A DNA stretch of 64,000 nucleotides from Ignavibacteriales bacterium. GTDB taxonomy: Bacteria > Bacteroidota > Ignavibacteria > Ignavibacteriales > Ignavibacteriaceae. The DNA is taken from positions 1,550,001 through 1,614,000 of the forward strand of contig JADJEI010000001.1 of NCBI GenBank assembly GCA_016709155.1, read 5' to 3'. The translations under genes were made by a program, and so were the position numbers. Each line of letters starts with the position of its first letter. Positions within the stretch are counted from its first letter, which is position 1. The notes beneath the pieces are model-generated. The model was not told the origin of the DNA, did no database searches, and saw only the letters and a program-made list of their open reading frames with translations. Of the stretch, positions 27,422 through 36,862 are shown in pieces.

Positions 27422-27646
27422 TTAACTGAGAATATTTTTATTCAGATTAAATTTTTTCAGTTCGTGAGGCAGACTATAAATTTCCCTCTCCTTACTTATA
27501 CTCAGCATTTTTTGGCAGCCGCTGCAGAAGTATGCATATCTTACTCCGATAACCGAATCCAACTTACAAACCCACACCTCATTTATTTTCGCACGGCAAA
27601 GTGGACAGGTCATCTGTACTTTTTCTTTTTCAATTTTCTTGAACAT
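27422..27646 (-). CDS. Small zinc-ribbon protein
   Basis: 74 residues with two CxxC knuckles, CPLC near residue 14 and CSGC near 42, spaced as in a zinc ribbon. The C-terminal part is basic and helical. A ribosome-site-like AGGAT lies about 9 bases before the ATG. It is convergent with mnmA, 19 bp apart. Function unknown; it may bind nucleic acid or a protein partner. Confidence 0.6.
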   Translation of the reverse strand: MFKKIEKEKVQMTCPLCRAKINEVWVCKLDSVIGVRYAYFCSGCQKMLSISKEREIYSLPHELKKFNLNKNILS

Positions 27647-28006
27647 TTATTTATCCTGCCGTTTAGACAAAAGTGATTTGATTTTTGTTACTTCCAAAAT
27701 AGATTTTTTTATGATAATAACCAGAACAAAATCAATCCTTGCTACTCCAAAATTGATGATAAAAAATATTTATGCTTTATTTGCTTGTCATTTCACTGTT
27801 TCATATTGCCGCTCAACAAAAATTATTTCCGCATATAAGAATGAGGTTGGATTAGACTTTAGCTTTTAGTTTTTTCACCTGTGAAATTGTAATAATCTTT
27901 TTCAACAGGAAACAAACAAAGCATTTGAAGATTGATTTCTCAGTTATTTATAAATGCAGTAACCAAATTCTTTTTCTTAAGTCTAAACATAAAAAAGGAG
28001 CAAAAT
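27647..28006. other. Intergenic region without a supported gene
   Basis: 360 AT-rich bases between divergent genes. Short frames are present but lack ribosome sites and protein-like composition. The last 20 bases hold the strong ribosome site AAAAAAGGAG of the DUF4097 gene. Confidence 0.5.
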
Positions 28007-28939
28007 ATGTCAACACAAAAAAACTTTTTCAGCTATTTAACTTTTCTACTCGCAATGGTTATACCTTTGTCTTGTGCTTATTCATCAGACAAGAATAACT
28101 TATCGGACGACCTAAAGGTTCTGCACGAAAAAACATTTCAAATATCACCCGGTAAAAAAATTGAGCTTGATGCTTCGGTTGGTGATGTAATGATAACTTC
28201 GTGGGACAAATCGGAAGTTTATATTAAAGTACTCGGTAATGAAAAAGCCGAGGACAAAATTGAATTTGAGTTTAATGGAACATCGGACTTAGTAAAAGTA
28301 AAAGCTAAAAAGACCGGATCATTATTCAACTGGTTTGGAAGCGGAGTAAAATTAAGATTTGAAATCAAAGTTCCTGCGTCTTTCAATACTAAAGTTTCTA
28401 CCAGCGGGGGTGATATTAAATTTGCGGATGTTTCCGGAGATCAATATTTAAGCACTTCAGGAGGGGATATAATAGTAAAAAACTCGCACGGAAAATTAGA
28501 CGTATCAACTTCGGGCGGTGATATATCAACCGAAAACAGCAAAGGTTTGATGATGCTTTCCACTTCCGGCGGTGATGTGATTGCTAATAATTTTGAGGGA
28601 GATGTCTCTGCGGAAACTTCAGGCGGAGATATCCATTTGAGCGGAATGAATTCAAAAGTAAAAGCCGAAACTTCAGGTGGTGATATTGTGCTTGATTATT
28701 CAGGCGCAAATGATGGAATTGATTTAAGTACGTCAGGCGGAGATATAATGATAAAACTCCCTGCTGATTTTAGTGCTGCTGCAAAATTGTATACTTCGGG
28801 CGGGGATATTTCCTGCGAGCTTACAACTAACAACGTAGGCAAAAAATCTTCCTCAAAACTTGAAGGCGATTTGAATTCTGGTGGAAATCTTCTTCACGCC
28901 GAAACTTCAGGTGGTGATATTGTTGTAAGTAAAAAGTAG
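28007..28939 (+). CDS. DUF4097-type exported beta-repeat protein
   Basis: A 310-residue protein starting at the ATG after AAAAAAGGAG; a longer frame from 27932 is not supported. The N terminus is a signal peptide with a lipobox-like IPLSC, so it may be a lipoprotein. The body is a right-handed beta-helix-like repeat in which T-S-G-G-D-[I/V] occurs nine times between residues about 128 and 308, every 16-25 residues. This is the DUF4097 pattern, often found in surface or periplasmic proteins tied to envelope stress; no enzyme motif is known. It is a single gene followed by a perfect hairpin. Confidence 0.85.
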   Translation: MSTQKNFFSYLTFLLAMVIPLSCAYSSDKNNLSDDLKVLHEKTFQISPGKKIELDASVGDVMITSWDKSEVYIKVLGNEKAEDKIEFEFNGTSDLVKVKAKKTGSLFNWFGSGVKLRFEIKVPASFNTKVSTSGGDIKFADVSGDQYLSTSGGDIIVKNSHGKLDVSTSGGDISTENSKGLMMLSTSGGDVIANNFEGDVSAETSGGDIHLSGMNSKVKAETSGGDIVLDYSGANDGIDLSTSGGDIMIKLPADFSAAAKLYTSGGDISCELTTNNVGKKSSSKLEGDLNSGGNLLHAETSGGDIVVSKK

Positions 28940-28950
28940 TACTATAATTT

Positions 28951-28989
28951 GATAAAGATGACATCTCCTTTTAGGATGTCATCTTTATC
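28951..28989 (+). terminator. Perfect 15-bp hairpin after the DUF4097 gene
   Basis: GATAAAGATGACATC and its exact reverse complement GATGTCATCTTTATC around a 9-base loop, starting 11 bp after the stop. There is no long T-run, so termination is likely but not certain. Confidence 0.75.
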
Positions 28990-29010
28990 ATTAATTCGCA
29001 TTACGTAATT

Positions 29011-29090
29011 GTCATGCTGAATTCATTTCAGCATCTAAAAATTTTAAGAAAGAAGATCCTGAAACAATTCATTATCCAACAGACATAATG
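29011..29090. repeat. Decayed dispersed-repeat remnant
   Basis: ATGCTGAA, TTCAT, TTCAGCAT forms a perfect 8-bp hairpin, followed by AGATCCTGAAACAATTC. The arrangement (GTCATGCTGAA... then ...GATCCTGAAAC) resembles the widespread intergenic repeats carrying those words. Only one copy is in the window. Confidence 0.4.
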
Positions 29091-29129
29091 ACATAAAGTT
29101 TACCTTTGCATAACTTGAGTTATATGATA

Positions 29130-30794
29130 CTATTTAAGTACTACCATTTTCTTACTTAGCACAAAGTCATTGACTTTTAAAGTATAAATATAAACACCAC
29201 TGGTCAGCTTATCTGAATTAAACCCCACCTCATATTGACCTATTGTTTGCATTTTATCTACAAGCTCTGCTACTAATTCCCCAAGTGGATTATAAACATT
29301 TAAGGTTACAAATCCATTTTCAGATAACGCATACTTGATCGTAGTTATAGGATTAAAGGGGTTAGGATAGTTTTGAGATAAAGCATAATAGGTGGGAAAA
29401 TCTGATCCTGTGTTTTCTACTGAATTAATTAAACCGGGAATATAAAACCCGCTTATCAGTTCAGCATTATTTTTTAACACACTAATGCTATTAAGATTAT
29501 TACTTCCCATTGCTGCAAAAATACAGATAGCAATTTCTTGAGTGTCGCCAGGAGCCATAGTAAATGGACCTGATGAGATTAGTATTCTTCTATCCCCGGG
29601 TGCGGGTCCATCTTGCCAGCCGTCTCCTTCGTACCAACCCTCCCCTAGTCCAGGATTTCCTGCTAAAGGATATTTTACTGCTTGCTGAGTATGAGGATCA
29701 ATAAACGAACTACCATCCCATAGTTTCCCATTTAAATAATTATAAAATTCAATAGAACCCGAATAGCTGCCCAGATCCGGGTCCCTATACACTGCACTGC
29801 TGCCTATATAAAACGCAAATGATGTCATGGGAAGATTTCTAAAACCTTTGCGCCAATGACATTTAAAATATGCACTATCATTTTGCCCCGCTTCTACAAT
29901 TGGCCCTTGCAACAACAGATGTCCTATTGCAGGTGGATTTTCGCCATAATAGTTCTCATCAAAATTGTCGCTATTATAGGTATAACCAAGATTCAAAATA
30001 CTGTCGCAGCCAGAAAAGTCATCTCCGGCAAATCCTAAATCGTCGTCACTCCAGTAACCAATGAACAGGCTATCTATATTATTATTACTTTCGTTTACTA
30101 AAAGATATTTTCTAAACACAGCATCTTTTAAAAAGTTCGTTTCGGAAAAAGAATAAGTGGCAGCTTGTACTTCCAAACCGATCGGTTGACTTCCATAAGT
30201 AAAGGTTGTTCTAGCAGAATCCAGATCGTTAGAAACATACCACAAATTTTCTGTTCCCACGAATTCGGGTTCGTCTACACCAAAAGTGAAAACTCCGTCT
30301 CCATTCACATCAATCCAAGGGGCGCCATCTTCAACCGGCCACTCGTTATAGTCCCTTTCGTATTCATCCCGTCTTTCACCGGGCGGAAGGTTTTCCCATC
30401 CTTTTAAAATTTTATATATCCTATACTTCAACAAACTTGGGTCGTCGGGTGAACCATCATCAAGAATTTTCCCTGCTTGTAATCCATACCGATAAGTGGA
30501 ACCATTGAAGTATATCTGTCCATTGATCTTTCCGCCCCAGATTAATCCATCAGCAAATATTGCTGAATTTGTTGCGGCTTCACCTCCGGGCCAATAGAAA
30601 CCACTCCCATCCGACAGTGGATCATGAGAACTACTACCATTATTTCCCTGCCATTGATAAACTTCATTTACTGAGATAAAATTATAATTATCATTAGTAA
30701 AAATTTGATCGCCAGCTTTTTGAAGGCTTTGAGCTTGAATCAAAGCATTCAACAGAATTAAAAAAATAATCAGGTTGCTTATTTTTGTTTTCAT
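29130..30794 (-). CDS. T9SS cargo protein: core module plus sorting domain (shortest array member)
   Basis: Start chosen at 30794 because AGGAG lies 7 bases upstream and a signal peptide follows (MKTKISNLI...ALIQAQ). The 554-residue protein is the minimal form of the array family: a module of about 430 residues (about 35-470), then the type A sorting domain with QNYPNPFNP and a final KKMVVLK. Module landmarks are VNEVYQW, FYWPGGE, GLIWGGKING, a Ca2+-loop-like DVNGDGVFTFGVDEP, ENLWYVSNDLD, YGSQPIGLE, YWSDDDLGFAGDDF and GPFTMAPGDTQE. It should be exported to the surface or medium through T9SS. The module's function is unknown. It is the last gene of the minus-strand array. Confidence 0.88.
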   Translation of the reverse strand: MKTKISNLIIFLILLNALIQAQSLQKAGDQIFTNDNYNFISVNEVYQWQGNNGSSSHDPLSDGSGFYWPGGEAATNSAIFADGLIWGGKINGQIYFNGSTYRYGLQAGKILDDGSPDDPSLLKYRIYKILKGWENLPPGERRDEYERDYNEWPVEDGAPWIDVNGDGVFTFGVDEPEFVGTENLWYVSNDLDSARTTFTYGSQPIGLEVQAATYSFSETNFLKDAVFRKYLLVNESNNNIDSLFIGYWSDDDLGFAGDDFSGCDSILNLGYTYNSDNFDENYYGENPPAIGHLLLQGPIVEAGQNDSAYFKCHWRKGFRNLPMTSFAFYIGSSAVYRDPDLGSYSGSIEFYNYLNGKLWDGSSFIDPHTQQAVKYPLAGNPGLGEGWYEGDGWQDGPAPGDRRILISSGPFTMAPGDTQEIAICIFAAMGSNNLNSISVLKNNAELISGFYIPGLINSVENTGSDFPTYYALSQNYPNPFNPITTIKYALSENGFVTLNVYNPLGELVAELVDKMQTIGQYEVGFNSDKLTSGVYIYTLKVNDFVLSKKMVVLK

Positions 30795-30915
30795 AATTAC
30801 TCCTATGTATTGATTTAAACTTAAAAAATGTTTATGGTTTATCATTATATTGTAAAAGGACGATCTCATCTAATTTTTATCCCCGCTTGATTTTAATATT
30901 TTTAAATATGCATTT

Positions 30916-33884
30916 TCACTTTAGTACCACCATTTTTTTAGTTTGAGTAAAGCCGCCTGCCCCGCTTACAGGGTTAACCTGCATTCTGTAAAAGTAAACT
31001 CCGCTGGCAATGTTTGTTGCATCAAACTCTACTTTGTATTTCCACCTTACTTTCTCTTCGTTTTCTACGAGAGTTTTTACTTCTCTTCCGAGTATGTCAT
31101 ATATCTTTATTGTCACATTCGCCTTTTCGGGTACCTCATACTCAATTGTAGTCTTGGTATTAAAGGGGTTGGGGTAGTTTTGAAATAAAGTATAACCTGA
31201 TGGAGCAATTGTTTCTTTGGTGTTAAGAATATCAACAAGCTCTGTGTTATAAAACTCCTGCACGTGTGCAGTAAGCTCTCTAAGTTTTGTTATGCTGTTA
31301 ATATTATCAATTCCTCTTGCAATAGGAATGGCGATAACTATTTCCTGAGTATCCCCGGCGGCTAGATTGAAAGGACCTGAAGGTACATGAAATCTGTGAT
31401 CTCCAGGGGAATCTCCACCGGGCCAGCCCTCTCCTTCATACCAGCCAATGCCAGAAACGGGGTCACCAGATAATGGCCAGAGTGTTGGCTCGCCGGTGAT
31501 TGGATTAATTATTGAGCTTCCATCCATATTAAGTCCCTGCATCATATTATAAAACTGAACTGTCCCTTCATAAACTCCAAGATCAGGATCGGTGGGATAA
31601 AAGATCTGACCCTTTAAGTTCATTCCGGAAGAAGCCATTTTTAAATTTCTATATCCTCTCTTCCAACCTTTATCATATCTTGCGCTATCTCCATATAAAG
31701 AGGGAATGATTGGACCCTGAACAATCATATGCCCAACCGCTGGAGGAGGTGTTCCATAATAACCTTCATCATTGTCATCCCCATTAAAACTATAGCCCAT
31801 ATTGTATGTCGAGTCAAACCCTTCATAATCATCCCCCGCATTACCCATATCATCATCGGTCCAGTAAGTAAAATACATATCGGTAATAACTGTTTTACCT
31901 TTATTAATAACTTTATACTTTTTGAAAACTACATCTTTAAGATCTTCTCTATTAAAACCAAATACGGTTGTTTGGAATTCTAAACCAATTGGGTCTGAGC
32001 CATAAGCAAATCTTGATGTCGCAGTATCAAGATCATTTGCAACATAGAATAAAGTTTCATCACCAATGAATTTGGGTTTATCAAAGCCGGGGGATAAACA
32101 CCATCTTCATTTACATCATCCCACGGGGCTCCCGCTTCAATAGGCCAGTGGTTGTAATCGTATTCAAGTCTCTCTTTTAGAATTCCTTCGGTGAGTGATT
32201 GCCAGTCTTTTCTAATCTTAAATATTTTGCTTTGAGCTGAAAGTGGATTATCCGCAGTACCATCTTCAAGTATTTTCCCCGGTTGAAGCCCAGCTCGATA
32301 TGTATTTCCATTCACTCTAATTTCACCATTTACTTTTCCTCCCCAAACTAAGCCATCATTAAAAATTGCGGCGATAGTAGCAGAATCGCCGCCAGGCCAA
32401 AAGAACCCGCTGGCATCGGTTCTTGGATCGTGCGAACCCATACCGTCGTTTCCAATCCACATAAATATTTCATTAGTTGAAATATGATCTGTTGGCTGAT
32501 ATATTGAAACATAAATAGGATATTCAGAATAATTAAATATATTCGGGTTATTAGTATCTTCAATTTTTATTTTAATACTGTCAGTATATAATAATGGAAC
32601 TGACCATTTATACTGACCTGAATCAGCATCAATATTTTCTGCAATCAAATTCCAATTATTTCTATCATCAATTGAATAGAAGAGATTTATTCTTTCAACT
32701 CCATTGCTATGCCAGCCAATTATTAAACCATTAAAAGTTAAAATATTTTCACCACCAATAGGAGTTATAAGATTTATTGAGTTATAATTTCCAAATGAAT
32801 CGGTTTTAAGCAGCCATGGGTTTCTAATATATTTATAACCATAATCAACAATATTAAAATATGCATACAAAATTCCTGAACTTAAAATTGAATTATCAGA
32901 ATTTTCAATTATATGATAAACCTCTCCATATACAGGCTTTTTCCATAATACATTTCCTGTCTCATCGATTTTAATTAATGAATCCGGATATGAATTAATA
33001 TTTATTAAATAATTTCCATCAGAAGTTTGTATTACAGGTCCAGGATCTCTTAAAAAATTTCGTGTCCAAATAACATTATTCATTGAATCAAGTTTTATGA
33101 CTGATTTAGTCCCTGATAAAAGTAAAGATCCATCATTGAGTTCTGAAGTAAACTTGTGTATTCGATTTGCGACTAAGATACTATCTCCTTGCGAATTTAT
33201 TTTTAGTATCTGGTTCCTATATCCGACGGCAATACCATCAGCCCCCCACTTTTTTAGAAAAAAGTCACCCACGGTCATAGTTGGTGTTGCTGCGTATATT
33301 TTTTTCTGCCATATAATGTTCAATTGAAAATCTGTTTTAATAATATTGACAGGAGGGCTGATTCCATTTCCTATATATGCGACTAAATAACCATCGGACT
33401 CAGTCTTTGTGATTGCACAACCAACAATTGATGAATCAATAATTAGATTTGAGTTAAATGTTTCATTACCACTAAGATCGAATTTCTTTAAGTTCAGAGC
33501 ATTTAAACTATCCGCACTTTGAACAGTGATTAAAAGAATTTCATTTTGTTCGGTAATCAGTATCTGATTAGTTTTTCTATATTCTGTTGGAAGAGTTTCT
33601 ATCTCTTTTCGCCACAGAGTATATCCATTTTGATCTGTTTTGATTAGAATTACATTTGTCCATTGCCGGATATTGGATCCATTTACATATATATAGCTGA
33701 GTTGACTTGCAGCATACAAATAACCGCCACCCGGAAGTTCTAATGTTTTTAATCCTATAAGTTCATTAATCCCAAAGTTCGGATAGCTTCTTTCAAAGGT
33801 AATTGTCTGCGTATTAGCGGCTATTGAAATTATAATAGTCAATAGAAAACAAAGCAGTATAATTCTTTTCTTCATAGAAATCAC
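30916..33884 (-). CDS. T9SS cargo protein: long array paralogue, one apparent frameshift
   Basis: As written this splits into frames ending at 31980 and starting at 31878. Comparison with the two intact paralogues shows one missing base beside the G5 run at 32089-32093: the paralogues read GGGGGTATAAAC and this copy GGGGGATAAAC. Restored, it has 989 residues: signal peptide, about 370 residues of propeller-like repeats (TFERSYPNF, LIKTDQNGYTLWRKEI), an Ig-like segment (LITPIGGENIL...YKWSVPLL), the array module, and the sorting domain with NYPNPFN. It starts 10 bp after the stop of the preceding paralogue. Whether the frameshift is real cannot be told from one sequence. Confidence 0.85.
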
Positions 33885-33894
33885 CTTCTGATTT

Positions 33895-36843
33895 TCATTT
33901 CAACACCACCATTTTTTTAGTTTCAGTAAAGCTGCCTGCCCCGCTTACAGGGTTAACCTGCATTCGGTAAAAGTAAACTCCGCTGGCAATGTTTGTAGCG
34001 TCAAACTCTACTTTGTATTTCCATCTTATTTTCTCTTCATTATCTACGAGAGTTTTTACTTCTCTTCCGAGTATGTCATATATTTTTATTGTCACATTTG
34101 ACTTTTCGGGCACTTCATATTCAATTGTGGTTTTTGGATTAAACGGGTTGGGGTAGTTTTGGAATAAAGTATAACCTGTTGGGGCAATTGTTTCTTTGGT
34201 GTTAAGAATTTCAACAAGCTCTGTGTTATAAAACTCCTGCACGTGAGTTGCAAGTTCTCTAAGTTTTGTTATGCTGTTTATATTGTCTGTTCCTCTTGCA
34301 ATAGGAATAGCAATAACAATTTCCTGAGTATCACCAACCGCTAAATTGAATGGACCAGTTGGGACGTGATACCTTTGATCCCAACCTCTGGGCCAACCAG
34401 GCATCAGGTACCAGCCGGTACCATTCACAGGATCTCCCGATAATGGCCAAATTGTTGATTCTCCTGTGTATGGATTTATTATCGGGGATCCGTCCTGCTG
34501 AAGACCTTGCATCATATTATAGAATTGAATTGTTCCCTCATAATCACCAAGGTTTGGATCATTCGGCCATGAGATTGATGTTTTCATAATCAATCCAGAA
34601 GAACTCATTTTTAGATTATTAAAACCAATTTTCCAACCATATTCAAATCGTGCGCTATCATTTTCTAATGTAGAAATTATCGGGCCTTGAACGATCTGAT
34701 GTCCTACTGCGGGAGGTGCTGTTCCATAATATTCATCATCATTATAACCATTATAAACATAACCCATATTATAAGTTGAGTCAAAGGCCGAAAGATCATC
34801 ATTGGGATTGCCCATATCAACATCTGCCCAGTAAGTAAAATACATATCTTCAATATCGCTGTTACTTTTGTTTATCACTCTGTATTTCTTGAATACAACG
34901 TCTTTCAAGTCTTCTCTGTTAAAACCAAATACGGTTGTTTGGAATTCTAAACCAATTGGATCTGATCCATAAGTAAATCTTGATGTAGCAGTATCAAGAT
35001 CATTTGCAACGTAGAATAGAGTTTCATCACCAATGAATTTTGGTTTATCAAAACCAGGAGTATAAACACCATCTTCATTTACATCATCCCACGGGGCTCC
35101 TGCTTCTATGGGCCAGTGGTTGTAATCGTATTCAAGTCTTACTTTTAATATTCCTTCGGGGAGTGATTGCCAATCTTTTCTAATCTTAAATATTTTGCTT
35201 TGTGTTGCAAGTGGATTATCCGCTTTGCCATCCTCTAAAATCCTGCCTGGCTGTAATCCGTATCTGTAAGTATCTCCATTGACTCTGATCTCTCCATTAA
35301 CTTTTCCACCCCAAACTAATCCATCTGCAAAGATTGCAGGAATAGTTGCTGAATCTCCGCCAGGCCAAAAGAACCCGCTGGCATCGGTTCTTGGATCGTG
35401 CGAACCCATACCGTTGTTTCCAATCCACATAAATATTTCATTTGTGGATATGTAATCTGTGGACTGATAGATGGAAACGTAAATCGGATATTCCGAGTAA
35501 TTAAAAATATTTGGATTGTCTGAATCTGAAATTTTTATTTTTATGCTGTCAGTAAAAAGTAAAGGAACAGACCAGATGTATTCACTGGTAGTGGCATTAA
35601 TATTTTCTGCAAAAAATTTCCAGGTGTTTCCATCATCAGTTGAATATAAAAGATTTACCCTCTCAGTTCCGTTGCTATGCCAGCCGATAGTATAATTATT
35701 GAAAGTTAGTATGTTCTCATAACCTATTGGTGTTATAAGATTTATCGAATTGGAATTTCCCAATGAATTAGTTTTCAAAACCCAACAATATTCTACCAAA
35801 TTATTATAATAATAATACTGATAAATCTTACCGGATATGATTAAAGAGTTATCTATAGACTCTGAAATATCAAACGCTAATCCTTGCACATCTATTTTCC
35901 AATTTACATTTCCTGCTTCATCCATTTTTTGAATTGAATATGGATTGTTGTAGTCTGAATTATTAACGAATAATATATAGTTACCATCTGAAGACTGAAT
36001 AACGGGTCCGGGATCTTTTGCGAAGTCACGAATCCAAAGGACGTTGCCCAGTGAATCGAGTTTGCTAAACATTTTATCACCGGTAATAATAATATTGCCG
36101 TCTGAAGATTCTGAAACAAAGTTGTGTTTTTTATAAAAAGTAGAAAGACTATCTCCACTTAGGTCTATTTTCAAAATGGTTGATTTGAAACCAACCGCAT
36201 AGCTGGTTGAACCAAACTTAAGGATACTAAAACTTCCATAAATGAATGATGGTGAATTAGTCATTATCTTTTTATTCCATGTAATATTGAGTTGCTCATC
36301 AATTTTTAAAATACTGATTGGATTATCTGAGAATATATCTCCATAAGTAATCAAGTATCCTCCATCTCCAACTTCCTTAACAGCACACCCGCCAATAGTT
36401 GAATCGCTGATAAGATTAGCACTTAATTTTTCGTTACCGGCAAAATCAAACTTTTTGATATTCAAAGTATTTATACTATCAACGCTTTGGATTGTGAGCA
36501 GTAGAATTTCATTTTGAGCAGTAATAAGCGTTTGATTTGTTGGTCTGAATAGTGATTTGGCTGTACTGATTTCTTTACGCCAAATAGTGTAACCCAAATT
36601 ATTTATCTTCATTAAAACTATGTTTGTCCACTCTGGATAATAACCGCCACCAAAATAAATAGTCTGGTTTCTACTTCCTGCGACTATAAAACTACCATCG
36701 GGGAGCTCAAATGTTTTTAATCCAACAAAAAGTGGTTCGCCAAAACTTGGATAGCTTCTTTCAAACGTAATAGTCTGCGAATTAACGGTTATTGAGATAA
36801 TCATTGTGAATAGGAAACGAAGGAATATAATTTTTGCCTTCAT
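33895..36843 (-). CDS. T9SS cargo protein: long array paralogue (982 aa)
   Basis: Intact member of the long type. A signal peptide (to about residue 22) is followed by propeller-like repeats to about 370 (LKTFELPDGSFIVAGS, VLMKINNLGYTIWRKEI, VIQSSDGNYILF). An Ig-like segment with YSTDDGNTWKFFAENI lies at about 375-470. The array module, about 470-895, has EIFMWIGNNGMGSHDP, FFWPGGDSATI, DVNEDGVYTPGFDKP and ETLFYVANDLD. The sorting domain (QNYPNPFNPKTTIEYEVPE, KKMVVLK) closes it. The module and sorting domain are close copies of those in the neighbouring long paralogues even at DNA level, so duplication is recent or gene conversion is active. Confidence 0.9.
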   Translation of the reverse strand: MKAKIIFLRFLFTMIISITVNSQTITFERSYPSFGEPLFVGLKTFELPDGSFIVAGSRNQTIYFGGGYYPEWTNIVLMKINNLGYTIWRKEISTAKSLFRPTNQTLITAQNEILLLTIQSVDSINTLNIKKFDFAGNEKLSANLISDSTIGGCAVKEVGDGGYLITYGDIFSDNPISILKIDEQLNITWNKKIMTNSPSFIYGSFSILKFGSTSYAVGFKSTILKIDLSGDSLSTFYKKHNFVSESSDGNIIITGDKMFSKLDSLGNVLWIRDFAKDPGPVIQSSDGNYILFVNNSDYNNPYSIQKMDEAGNVNWKIDVQGLAFDISESIDNSLIISGKIYQYYYYNNLVEYCWVLKTNSLGNSNSINLITPIGYENILTFNNYTIGWHSNGTERVNLLYSTDDGNTWKFFAENINATTSEYIWSVPLLFTDSIKIKISDSDNPNIFNYSEYPIYVSIYQSTDYISTNEIFMWIGNNGMGSHDPRTDASGFFWPGGDSATIPAIFADGLVWGGKVNGEIRVNGDTYRYGLQPGRILEDGKADNPLATQSKIFKIRKDWQSLPEGILKVRLEYDYNHWPIEAGAPWDDVNEDGVYTPGFDKPKFIGDETLFYVANDLDTATSRFTYGSDPIGLEFQTTVFGFNREDLKDVVFKKYRVINKSNSDIEDMYFTYWADVDMGNPNDDLSAFDSTYNMGYVYNGYNDDEYYGTAPPAVGHQIVQGPIISTLENDSARFEYGWKIGFNNLKMSSSGLIMKTSISWPNDPNLGDYEGTIQFYNMMQGLQQDGSPIINPYTGESTIWPLSGDPVNGTGWYLMPGWPRGWDQRYHVPTGPFNLAVGDTQEIVIAIPIARGTDNINSITKLRELATHVQEFYNTELVEILNTKETIAPTGYTLFQNYPNPFNPKTTIEYEVPEKSNVTIKIYDILGREVKTLVDNEEKIRWKYKVEFDATNIASGVYFYRMQVNPVSGAGSFTETKKMVVLK

Positions 36844-36862
36844 AAAAATAACTTTCTGATTT

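Noticed and set aside
27639..27869. Plus-strand 76-residue frame after mnmA
   Set aside because: It overlaps the start of the zinc-ribbon gene, has no ribosome site, and its composition is that of random AT-rich sequence.
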